Source: Batillaria attramentaria (lineage: Eukaryota; Mollusca; Gastropoda; Batillariidae). Taken from it: a DNA stretch of 64,000 nt. Shown here piece after piece: positions 11,913 to 23,900 of the stretch. Position 1 is the stretch's first letter, and every line of letters begins with the position of its first letter. The stretch spans positions 208,501 through 272,500 of the forward strand of contig JACVVK020000152.1 in the NCBI GenBank assembly GCA_018292915.2, in the 5' to 3' direction. The position numbers and the translations under genes are program-made. The notes below the pieces were generated by a model. That model was not told the origin of the DNA, did no database searches, and saw only the letters and a program-made list of their open reading frames with translations.

Positions 11913-12011
<99 letters not shown>

Positions 12012-12036
12012 GCACGCACGCACGCACGCACGCGCA

Positions 12037-12124
<88 letters not shown>

Positions 12125-12167
12125 CACGCACGCACAAACACACGCACGCACGCACGCACAAACACAC
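11913..12167. repeat. long (AC)n/(ACGC)n microsatellite
   Basis: About 255 bp of alternating AC with ACGC blocks near 12,005-12,035 and at the right end. Alternating purine-pyrimidine runs of this length can adopt Z-DNA. The overlapping frames on both strands are artefacts. Confidence 0.95.
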
Positions 12168-12823
12168 CAGGACCAGTAGTAACAGTGAATGAAACGACGA
12201 AAGGTCTCTTGACAGAAGGCGTTGACTTGTCGTGTCAGTTTTGGGGCAACGCTATAAACATCGTATCCAGGAATGAAATCTCGCTGTCCCAGCGTATCAG
12301 TTCAATGTGGGTCCCGTTGAATTGAGGCGATTGAGTGAACCGTAAATCCTCAACCTAGACACTGCAATTTTGATAGCATTTCAAGGGATCTGTCGCGTAA
12401 ATCCCGATTCTTGTAAAAACTTCCAAACTGTGTGCCGAAGCTCTAGCGGTACTCAAAGTATTGGGAAAAGGGATACAGTGCCGCATGGCATGATAGGCTA
12501 ACAATGCAATCAATGCGCTATTTTGGAAAGCCGTTGTTCGAGAGCATGTGGATAGATATGACTGCTTGGCCACTTTGGGGAAGACGTTTAAAATGTGTTT
12601 TTAATAGGTGTTGTGTCGTAACGTCTTCCTCAGCAGCGCGTATGAGTTTAAAACAAGGAGGAACGGCCCCGTCCTACAAAGTTGTTTCTCCAAATTTCAT
12701 TTTATTTTGTCTGTTTTGTTGTTATTGTTGCCGGTTCTCCCCTCTCCATGTTCTACCAATGACACTAGATCCTCTACGACCTCGACCGATTAGTCACGTG
12801 ACTGGGGGTGGGGCCGGGCGGGG

Positions 12824-13029
12824 GGAGAGCGAGAGAGAGAGAGAGAGAGAGAAGAGAGTGGGTGGGTGGGTGTTTAGGAGTTTAACGTCCTTTTCCACCA
12901 CGTAAGGGTGATATCAAAGACGGGGCAACGAGAGAAAGGCCAGCACAAATATTTGGCCCAAGCCGGGATTCGAACTCTCGACCCGAGCATTGGAAGTCCA
13001 ACGCTCTACCATTCGGCTACCCTGGCTCC

Positions 13030-13096
<67 letters not shown>
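12824..13096 (-). mobile_element. SINE family A embedded in a (GA)n tract
   Basis: A family A SINE (about 12,859-13,031, minus orientation, from GTGGGTGG at its tail to the GGGGAGCC head) has (GA)n on both sides in the same orientation: about 12,829-12,857 on the left and 13,032-13,096 on the right. The SINE may have inserted into a pre-existing GA microsatellite, or GA target duplications may have expanded afterwards. The same arrangement recurs at 26,630-26,862. Confidence 0.88.
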
Positions 13097-13097
<1 letters not shown>

Positions 13098-13511
13098 GTC
13101 AGTTCCGTGAACTAAACATTTGACGTCAGCCTCAGGCAGGTCGTCATACACAGACGGAGAGATGACGTCAGTTTCCGCGAACTAAACATTTTGACGTCAG
13201 CCTCTAGCACTGCGATCGTCTGAGGAAGCTTGTTTATGTCTTGTGATTTCCCTGTTGGCTTTGTGGCTTCCCCGATTGAATTATTTTTTCACATGAAATC
13301 TGGAAGATCTAGAGGGCTGGTGAAATGTCGGAGGCAGTGACGATACTTGCTTATTTGTCTGGGAACTAAGCGTTTGACGTCAGCTTCACACTAGTGGTAT
13401 GACAGATGATGCTTGTGCATGTCTTGTAATTTCCCTGTTGCTTTTGTGACTTCCCTGGCTGAATTAATTTTTACATAAAATCTGGAAGATCTAGAGGGCT
13501 GGTGAAACATG
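13093..13511. promoter_or_regulatory. duplicated segment with four CRE octamers
   Basis: The palindromic octamer TGACGTCA, the consensus for ATF/CREB bZIP factors, occurs at 13,121, 13,163, 13,192 and 13,375. A GACGTCA heptamer is at 13,096. The segment is a diverged tandem duplication of about 183 bp (about 13,181-13,326 and 13,363-13,511). The two copies share TTTGACGTCAGC, TGATTTCCCTGTTG-type and GGAAGATCTAGAGGGCTGGT blocks. A regulatory role is inference; it could equally be a fragment of a repeat such as an LTR. Confidence 0.5.
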
Positions 13512-14036
13512 GACTAGAATACCTTGTATTGTACATATGAAATCGAAAATTTGGAACTCATTTGACCGGTGCTTTTCGCAGAAACTTGAAAAAGTTATGT
13601 TTATCTAAAAGTTCAGTTATTCTAAATGCTAAAGCTATAATAGTGCAGTAGTTCCTGTCATATGTGCACTAGACAAAAACGCCGGGATGATAAGTAATTT
13701 GCAGTAGTCTTTTCATAGATATTTGATCTTAATGTGCAAACCACCCCTACCTCGGAAATATTTTTTTTACACAAAACCAGTCAGAGCTACAGAGCTGTAG
13801 CACGAATACAGGCAGTGTGATTGGGTGAACTTCCAAAGTCTAGAAAATGAAGGAATTTGAACAACTTTTTCGAAAAAATTCGTAACACGACGATTTTTTA
13901 AAATCGGCGATAACTCTTCTTGCGGCAGGCTAAAAATCGTGAAAGGTAGGTCTGGAGAAGGTGATTTCCCATTTTATCTCAAAGTAAAAAGGCCTCCATC
14001 GAGATGGTTTTAGGAGATAGCCAACATTACATCCGT

Positions 14037-14056
14037 CCACACACACACACACACAC

Positions 14057-14118
<62 letters not shown>
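14037..14118. repeat. (AC)n microsatellite
   Basis: About 80 bp of CA repeat with two CAACA/CCACA interruptions. Confidence 0.95.
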
Positions 14119-14121
<3 letters not shown>

Positions 14122-14419
14122 TCACAACTCCCGCCAAAAAGAACGCAGCAGCATAGTGTGCACGTCAAGTGTCTATGACGCAGGTTTCGTTACGTCACTA
14201 TGTGCGTGAAAGTATTATTGTGTGGAGAAACGTCACAGTCTTGTTTTGTATCACTGAAACTTGCTGCTGCGCGCAGCAAAATCTGCCCCGTCTCATAAAG
14301 TTGTTTCTCTATAGAGAAACAACTTTAAAAAAAACAAAAACAAAAACAAACAACCACCCCAAAAAAAAACAACACCGGTTTGCCGTTTGAACATGAAATT
14401 CTATTCTTACCAACAGTTG

Positions 14420-14823
14420 TAATAATAATAATAATAATAATCGCATTAATATAGGCGCTTTATTCCAAATATTTGGCTCAAAGCGCCGCGAGCTAAACCC
14501 AACACGCACGCTCACGTGAATCACACGCATTCTCTCACACCAAGGACATGAACACATTACAATCATGAGGTGCGAAGGGCCAGCTCAGCAATTTAAGTTT
14601 CGAAATTTTAGAATTGCATTTATTTTTTAATTTTGTGGGCTGAACATTTTTCCAAAGCAGAGGGGGAGGAAGCCGAAGTACCCGGAGAGAACCCCCGACG
14701 GTCGGCCCGAATGAACGGTGCCACATACGAGAAGAAGAAAAAAAATCTTCGCCCCGAGTGGGACTCGAACCTGATTTCTCGCATTGGTGACTAAGGCTTA
14801 ACCACTAGACCACCGACCGCCCC
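14420..14823 (-). mobile_element. tRNA-derived SINE, family B
   Basis: Read on the minus strand it starts GGGGCGGTCGGTGGTCTAGT, with A-box TGGTCTAGTGGTTAAG and B-box GGTTCGAGTCCC. A region with CTCCGGGTACTTCGGCTTCC follows, then a body containing TCACGTGAGCGTGCGTG and GGCGCTTTGAGCC, and an (ATT)n tail at 14,420-14,442. Related copies are at 17,070, 28,783 and 51,963. The head resembles tRNA-Glu-like sequences (TGGTCTAGTGGTTA), which is inference. Confidence 0.88.
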
Positions 14824-14866
14824 TCTTTGTAATCAAGCAAAGCAAAGCAAACAACAAAACGAAACG

Positions 14867-14913
14867 AAAAATAAAATAAAATAAAATAAAATAAAATAAA
14901 ATAAAATAAAATA
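14867..14913. repeat. (AAAAT)n microsatellite
   Basis: About nine uninterrupted units of AAAAT, just downstream of the family B SINE head. Confidence 0.95.
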
Positions 14914-15265
14914 ACTGCATAGGTCGTGTGGTGGCGTGTACATTCAATGTAAAGAAAACTAGACAGTCTCTCCGACTGTGTGGTGATTTCGCTATGCGGC
15001 AGCAAAGGAAGGTTTGAATGGATAACAAGTGCTTTTAGAGTGACACTTCAGACTTTTTATAGTCTCAGAAAAAACGGAAAGGGCGTGCATATACTTGAAT
15101 TTCCTCAGTGAAGTGTGCCAGAGTTGACCTCATGTAAACTTTGCAATCTCCATTGCTGCGTTGGTGGACTGGTGTGTGTCTAGTCAAGTGTTTTGTTGTT
15201 GTTGTTCTTCAGAAATAAAACTTAGATGTATTCAGACTTACTTACAAAAAAACAAACAAACAAAC

Positions 15266-15368
<103 letters not shown>

Positions 15369-15884
15369 GGACGTGTTGTGATGTACGAGTAATACGGTGG
15401 GAGGAGTAGGTCATGAGAGGAGTAAAATAACTGGACGACGCTAAGCTATACGCCCTTGATTTATATTCTTATTCAAAAGTAACGAACTTTGTAACACACC
15501 TGGGTTGTCGTGACACAGAAGGCATTATCATATGGAACTAAACACACAGGCCGTTTTGACCCAATGTCGACATTACCTAGCAACAGTTTAAGCTTTCCTA
15601 CCGGCTCTGCGCCAGGATGTAACGATGATGCTTTCACGTCGGTGGTGTTTTATGGCCATCGACACTGGCCGGCATTAAAAGAACATTTTAAACACATGTG
15701 TCTACCGACAAGATGCATATGTAGTCTTCCTAAATTCAAATATCTACGACCACTCTGTGATCACAAGTGAAGGTTGGCACGTAAGCTGCGGCTGTCTGGC
15801 TTGTAGTACTTGAACTGTTTTGACATTCCACTTGCAGCTTGTCTGGAGCTTATCCTGAAGGACCGCACTTTTAAAACCGCCAAA

Positions 15885-16110
15885 ATGGATCCTCCACCAC
15901 CCTACTACTCTTTCAACACAAGCGTGCCTCGGATCCAGGTCGATCTGGCCAACGACAGCGTCAGCACCGACGGCGCCGGACCTGATACCTCCAGTAGCAG
16001 AGACTACAACATCCCGCTGGCGCATGCGGCGTCCAGGTCTTCCCCGTCTTTGTCTTGGGAGAACAGACGTCGCCTCATTCCCGGTCAGCCGCTCTTTAGT
16101 ATTGAGGAAG
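15885..16110 (+). CDS. chitin synthase exon 1 (coding)
   Basis: It opens at ATG in CCAAAATGG with MDPPPPYYSFN and ends at GAAG|GTATGT in phase 1. An acceptor-like polypyrimidine tract and CAG at about 15,836 lie upstream. The peptide is Pro/Ser-rich and probably cytosolic, so the exact start is the least certain part of the first exon. Confidence 0.75.
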
Positions 16111-17829
16111 GTATGTCATGGGCTCACGTATTATAATACATGTAATAGTGATTTTTTTTTAAACCTAAAAGTTCAAGTGTACTTCTAAGTTTCTAACCAA
16201 CAACTGGGCACTAACAACTTGTCCGTCTAAATGAAACAGTTCATCTGCAACTTTTAGTGTGTATTTCAAAATTTTCGAGTATAATTTAGCTGGTAGACAA
16301 TGCTCCTTTTGCACTGATGAGATTTTTAAAAGTTTGTATTTAAAATACGAGTATGATAGCATTCGGCATTTAGACAGTCCTTGTATACTGATGCAACGTT
16401 TAAAGTTTTCGTCATCGATTTTACACTTTAACACAAGTCCAAACGAAAGACCCTGCACACTCCCACATCCGGAGCAAAAGCACGGATTATGGACAACCAG
16501 GCTTCCGCCTTCTTCATTCTAATCACAACGTCCCGCCACCAAGACCTTCAAGGTCATCCGTTGACCTCTCCCGACTTTCTCACGACACGGGCATCCTCAG
16601 ACCTGGCATGCACATCGCGCGACACGCCAGTGCGGACAATCTCCTTCACTACGAGAATGTACGCAGTCGCCTCGGCAGAATCGCTGCACAGAACTCGCCC
16701 GAGAGGATGAGCAGGATGAATTCGTATCCAGCGACGACCAGAGACGATACGGCGCTTCAAGATTCCCTGTACGTGGACACTAACTTCCAGAGCAATCTGA
16801 GCAAAGCAGGCAGTCCTGAGACCGCCGGGCAAGATGCTGCAAATGTGTTTCACGTTCCGAGAAGGCGGGAGTCGAGAGACGACCGTGAGCAGACAGCGCA
16901 AATTAGGCACATGGACTCCCTGGACGTGTCCGACATATCGATGCACGTGCACTCAGACAGAGAGAATGAGAACGCGACAGAGAGAGTGAAGGAAGACCAC
17001 GACAGTGGACGAGGGAGCGAGGTCACCAGTATCCAAGCCAGGTGAGGAAATGAATCAGTAGTCTCCTTGGGACGGACCATGGTCTAGTGGTTAAGACTTC
17101 GCCACCAATGCGAGAGGTCAGGTTCGAGTCCCCCTCCGTACAATGAATTTTTCTTCTCGTTTTTGGGCCGATCGTCGGGGATTCTCTCCGGGTAATCCGG
17201 CTCCCCTCCCCCCCCCCAACCCCGTTTGCTTTGGAAATGTTCAGTCCTAAAACTGAAAATAAATGCAATTCTAAATTCCGAAACTTAAATTGCTGAGCAG
17301 ACCCTTCGCATCACGTGATTGTAATGTGTTCATGTCCAGTTTGTGAGAAATGCGCGTGATTCACGTGAGCGTGCGTGTTTGGGTTCAGTTCGTGGCGCTT
17401 TAGTTGAGCCTATTCATGAAATTAGTATTAAAGCGCCTACACCATACAAAGTTATCAGTAGTAGTAGTAGTAGTAAGGTCATGCTGGCGAATTCTGTACA
17501 CCTACACCTACATTACTTTGTCATGTAGTGAATTACGGACTTCTTTGGGATGTTTTTCGGGCTACTCGGGTTCTGTTTTTAGGTTAGCTTTTCTTCCAAG
17601 TCTGCCAGCTAGTGGATAAAGACTGTTGTTGTCAATGGTTTCTTTTGTCCGTCTGTGTACGTTCATGTTAATACACGCCTGAGGACTTTCTGACTCTCGT
17701 TGCATGGTTTCTCAGATTAACATCGACAACAATGTTCTCATTTAGATAAGTTTGAGAAAAAGAAATTACTGTAATTAGACGAACGTGTGACCGACGATAA
17801 ATCCGCCAATATTAAGTCTCACGCGCGCG

Positions 17830-17925
<96 letters not shown>

Positions 17926-20900
17926 TCCTATATTTGCATTCTCCAGGGATGAAGGTTTCCAGGCGTGGGACCTGCCGAAAGTTATACGCACCAAGCCGCC
18001 GCCCAGCTGCCTCAGCAAACTGTCTGGAGTGTGCCTGCGGGCCACCAAGGTCTGCGCCTACAGTTTCATCTTCCTGGGTGTGTTGCTAGGGGCTGCCTGC
18101 AGCCAAGGTGTCTTCGTTGCCATGACGTACGACGTTCACAACATCACTGATTCTAGTTCTCTAGAGCAGGTGAGAGTCTGCTTATGTTATGGAGGTCTGT
18201 CTGTTTTTGGCTGGCGCAGTGGATTTCGCACACTAGGACGGAGGAACGACTTGTATCGGCCTGGCATTGGTCTAGTGACTTTGAAATGCAATACAAAGCC
18301 AATATACAGTCTGGGAGTGTCAATCCGCTCCCATTACAAAGTATGTATCAGTCTGAAATCTTGATGGCGGATCTGGCCATTCCCGTTGCGTGATTGTAGC
18401 ATTAACTTGTGTGACTGAGTGAATGCGCATGATTTACGTGATTGTGCGCAGTGAGCCAGGTAACTGGAGGAAAAAAAAAGGTAACTGGGAGAAACGCCTG
18501 TCTTGTTTCAGAGGGAAAATGGCGGGTATGCAGTTGGAGCTTTGCTGCTGTCGCTGTCCGTTCCAGACATAGTCCGTCTGATGATCAGCCTGTGGAGGTT
18601 TACGCTTGGAAACCGCACACTGCCTCGCCTTGCCACGCTCATGAAGGTCAGTTCCACCGCTCGTCTTTAAAGAACCACGGGTAGTTACGTCGCTTTTAAA
18701 CCGGTCTAACCAAGAGGAATCTACTTTGTCCTTTGGTTTACTGGGTGGTTGGTTTGGACGGGGAGGGGGTACGTACAGAGGGGGAGGCGGCAACGAGGAA
18801 CAAGTCATCGAAATTTGTTGACCGCCAGCCGGAAAGCCATACCAGCGCTACCACACATAAATGGACAGGTGACCATTTGAAACTGCACAGAAAAATCTAA
18901 AGTTGCCACAAAGCGGATATGAACGGGTTTGGGTACAGGCGGGGGTTGTGTTTCAGAGGACAAGGGCTATTCAGTTTTTGAAGGGTGGGTGTAGCAACTG
19001 AAAATCGGACTATAACAAAATTCAAATAACATTGAGTAACTCCTCCTGCAAAATCATCACTAACACCGAAGAGAGATTTGTGGCACTAGAAGCAGGACTA
19101 GTTCTTTAGAACCGTAACTACGCCTGAATGTTTTGCTGAACAGTGGCTTGTACGTTTGTTTTCAGAAAAGCGGTGTGGAAATACTTCACACGATCGGCGT
19201 CTTCACTCTGGCTTTCCACGTCTTGCCGCATCTCCATCCGCTGCAATGTCTGGCCATCATGACTGCAGTCTCATTTCTTCCGTCTGGAGCAGCGCTGGTT
19301 TCAGCCGCACGAGTTTCACGTGCATTGATCGTCGTCAAGTCGATGCTGGTGCTGCTGCTGCAAGGAGGGTGTGTGGGGATGTGCGTCATTTCTATTTTCT
19401 TGAAGAACAGTGACCTAGGGCTTGAGGAGACTGAAACAGACAGGGAATTAGAAGCACCTCAGACTATAGCTCTGTGGGCCCGAACTGCGGCTTGCGCGGT
19501 GCTGGTGTCTGTACGGTGGCTGGATAACTACTTCGATGCAACCCCGTCAGCAGCAGGGTTATGTGGGAGTTCATCTCACGAGGACGTCGGCTGCTCAGTT
19601 TCAGTCAGCGGAGATCTGTCCGAGGAGAACCCGAAGACGTCCCCGTCCTTTGAGCAGGCAACTCATCGAGAACACTGCGCACTTCTTCCTCTGTGCCTGA
19701 GTGGAGTTCGTCTTGTGACTGGCGTGGTCTACGCTCTGTCCTACGGACTCGCTCAACGGGCTTTGGATGTCGTTCTCCACAGCGAAGACTACGTACAGAA
19801 GTGTGTGACAGTTTCGTCTTGGCCCACGACGGATGGTTCGTCTTTGGTAAACACACCCACAACAGATGGCACAGCTTTGGGTAACTTTTCAACGCCCAAC
19901 CCATTGTCTGGGAATGCATCAGTGATTAACAACTCACCAAACTCAAGCACTACTTCAGATTCAACTACTATGATGTCCAGTACAGTTTCGTTTGTAAATT
20001 CGTCTCAGGATGGTTTCAATCTTACGTCAACTGAGTCACTACTCACCACAACAGAAACCATATTTGAAGTTTCATCGGTCGTCTGCGTCAACCAGCCACT
20101 AAGCTCATCTTACGATTTCTGGACTCGCTGTGGGTGTGTCGTGGTGCAGGTCGTGGCCGGTGGCTTGTGCTACCACCTGGCGGTCACCGCCTGTAGACTC
20201 CGCATGCAACGTACTTCCTTCTCCCTCCCGCTGTCCTTGGCTCCGGCCTTCACCTTCCTGCTGTTCGTGATGTACCCGCGGTGGGCTGTGGTTAGGGAGT
20301 GGTCCAGCGGTGACGCCCCGCTGGTGACGTGGCCCGAGACGAGTGTGCGGTGGTGGCTGGTGGTGGGGGCCTTTCTGGCGGGGTGGGTGTCCAACATCCT
20401 GCTGGCCTCCCACGTCTTCACAGACATCCCTCCCGAGAGACTCACCTTCACTGAGAGGTAGACCGCTCACTTCTCATTACAGTGATTTCTTGTATACCGC
20501 AGAAACTTCTTCTCTTTTCTTTGTTATTGTAAATTCGATGCGCATGTGCCGGTGTCAAATTGTTTGTTTTCGTTCTCATTCTCTTTTACTTTGTCACCTT
20601 CACTAGCAGGTAGGCTGCTCAGTTCTCACTACAGTGATTTATGGTTTAATGCGCAGCAACTTTTCTTCCTCTTCTTCCTCTGGTAAATTGAAATATGCAT
20701 GGTACATTATCACCTTCGGGTTGTTTGTTGTTGTTCTTTTTCTCTTTTACATTCACAGTTAGTGATCGAAACTCACTGGGTGATTTGCTCTTTATTGTTT
20801 TTAATTTAATTTAATTTCTTTATTATCATTGTTTCTGTTAGACGAAACCCATTTCAAGTTAACTGACCACCTGAAAAATTTCACTGAAACGCAGCCTGAT

Positions 20901-23900
20901 AAAAATAAACAAAGATTTGCTAAAACAGTACCGTTTCCCAACAGGTTATTCCGGATTCCCCACTACTGCCCGCCTCTAGCTGCTCTGTCGCTACTGCACA
21001 GTAGGAGACGCCCTCGCTTCGCTGAGCAGAAGGACGCAGGCAGACGACCGTTCCTGTCCAACAGTGACGTCACTTCCGCACCTCCAACGTCTTCAAGCAA
21101 AGACCCGATCACACTGTACATGTGCGCCACCATGTGGCATGAGACTAAGGAGGAGATGACGCAGCTTATCATGTCCATCTTCAGGTAACCAACACGCCAC
21201 GGATGTGCAATGCTCATACACTGTACTATTACTTGAAAAGGCTGGTCAGACGCAGCGAGTTTGCGCTTCCCTACCAGCGGTAAAATGCACTCTCAGCCAA
21301 TGAAATCGGCTCTCCGGAGGGACTGAAGCGCGACGCCGTCGTCTTGCTAGTGAATAGAACACCGTCCTAGGTAGGTTGCGTACTCTGTCGCCGGCGACAT
21401 GGCACGCGACTTACCCTCACGCCAAAACTATCCCACATCGACCATCATTTCAATGCTGTTTACGTGAATAAATTTAATAACTTTACCAGAATATTTGTGT
21501 GGGGGCACAGGCTTCAATGATATCTACTTTGACACTATTACCTGTTATATACATTATCCAGTTGCCATAGGTTATATGTATGTGATAACTTTGTCTAGTC
21601 ACTCAAACATAGCTATATAATGAATCCATTTTTTTCATGGATTTTTTCGTTTTCATGAACATTGATTTGAAATTTCCAAGAGAAATGTCTCTCGTTGTTA
21701 GAGTAAAATGTTGCGCAGGGCGGTTTTGGTGATTTGCTTGTCATTCACTTTGCACAGTTTTCATCTTAACAGGTTCGACATGAATCAAACGGCAGAGACA
21801 ATACTTGTGGACAAAGGAATCGACGCCGGAAACGTCTACACGTTTGAAGGTATGAAACAGTATATCATGAGTTTCGTACACCCCATATAACGTTTCCACT
21901 CCGTTTGTTAGACTTTACTGGCGAGAACGCAGACACTTTACAGTATCGCTGAAAGTCGACATATTTTTGTTTCAGCCCATATTTTCTTCGACGATGCAAT
22001 GGAGACAAAGCGTGGACGCCGCATTCCGAACTCATATGCCAGAGATTTTGTGTCGCTTCTTGATCCCTGTGTCAGGTAAACAACAACAACAACAACAACA
22101 TTCAAACAACCACCAAAAACCAAGATCTGATGAGTTAACTTAGTATTGCCTTTGTGCAGTAATGTTTTCTTCGTCGGGGTTTGCGCCGATTCTTACAGGA
22201 GACCTCGTTCATTCGACTCAGTACAAGGCACAAATGTTCACCAAACTGGCTGTTTCAGCAGTAGTGGTAATGTCTACACACTCCTCTGTCCAGCGCTGTT
22301 CTGGGAATACCAGCTGTGCTGCAGGCGCCACTCAGAATACAGACTCCTTACGGACTGCGCATGACATGGCACATGCCGGGACGGAACCAACTTGTCGTCC
22401 ATTTCAAGGACTCGGAGAAGATCCGCAGGAAGAAAAGGTGGTCCCAGGTACTGCATAGCACTTTATTTTAGTCAAGCTCAAACAAAAGTTCACATCATCA
22501 GTATGTTAGATTGCTTCATTGCGCTCAGTTCGAAAATGACTTATAATGTAACCAATAACTTCTACTGTTGTTTAATAAAGTATCATTGTCATTGCTGTCA
22601 TAGAAGGAAATGTCTCAGGCTGTGCCAACACAGGCTCAGAATACTCATATTTTCGTAAGATTCCCAAGTGCATGAAAGCTCATTTCCATGAATAAATGTT
22701 GACACGAATAAGGTAAATTGTGGTTAGTATTTTGTGATGGACCTGTAAGGACTGAAACAGTTGGCTTCAGGAACTCACGGATCGGCTGTGGTCTCAGTAC
22801 GTTTGTTCCATTTATTCGTATTTTTACGGGGAGCCGGGGTGGCCGAATGGTAGAGCGTTGGACTTCTAATCCCGGGGTCGTGAGTTGCTATCCCGGCTGG
22901 GGCCAAATATTTGTGCTGGCTTTTTCATCGTTGCCCCGTCTTTGATATCACACGTATGTGGTGGAAAAGGACGTTAAACTCCCAAACACCCATTCCCACT
23001 CGTATTTTTACGCCCTGCGTTACGATGCTGAAGATCATACATGAACTACCTGTGACTGATGTTGCAGGTGATGTACATGTACTACTTGCTGGGTTTTAAC
23101 CTGCTGGAGAAAAACAGGGACTCCTTGTTATCAGCTCTGTCTGGAGGCGCTCGCAACTTTACCGTGGACAAGCTTCCTCCAGAGGTTTTAAAGCAGGTAT
23201 TTCGGAAAGTTTTGTAGCCTACAGTTTCATTTTGTTGTTGTTGTTGTTGTTGAGGAAAATTAGGGGGGGGGGGGAGATATTGAAATGAAGTCTGCCCAGC
23301 GTCCGCGTCTCGGTGTGTCTTTCCCCGCCGAAGATTTTCGGTCTTATTCTGTTGTGTTTGCTTGTGCGCATTTGTTTGCTTGTGACCGTGTGATGGTGTG
23401 ACTTCAGGCGGAGAGAACGTTTATCCTGGCGCTGGATGGTGACGTGGACTTCAGGCCTCGCGCCGTGCATCTGCTGGTGGACAGGATGAAGAAGAACCCG
23501 CACGTGGCTGCTGCGTGCGGCAGGATCAAACCACTGGGCAATGGTAAGGCCGGACAGTGACGTGTAACTGGTACTCATAGTGGCCCACGGGAAGCAAAAT
23601 CGTGATTTACTGGCCGTTGCGTTATCTGTGTGAGTGTCTCATAGGGGTGCTCTTCTGGCCTTGCTTACAGATTAACTTTCCGGCGTGGAAAAGCCACACA
23701 CTCTCAGATTTCCAACTTATCTGTATTTAATTCTGCTCCAGTGGTGTCGGGCGACCGTGGACCGGGTCCCAGTGTAAGCAGCACAGACAATATCGTTGTC
23801 AGGCCAGTATCACGCGCCTTATTTATGCCGAATTGCCTGAGCGGGAGTGGGTGTTTGGGGGTTTAACGTCCTTTTCCACCACATACGGGTGATATCATAG

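Noticed and set aside
11830..12179. Cys/Val and His/Thr repeat proteins on both strands
   Set aside because: They are translations of the CA/GT microsatellite. The same applies to the frames at 7,1xx, 9,6xx, 15,2xx, 17,8xx, 39,1xx and 40,0xx.
15885..17041. A myosin motor domain fused to the chitin synthase
   Set aside because: The N-terminal exons are disordered and Ser/Arg-rich. No P-loop or other myosin motif occurs upstream in the window.
22146..22364. Alternative open frames over chitin synthase exon 9
   Set aside because: They do not join the flanking exons in phase and lack the TPYG and KKRWSQ blocks.
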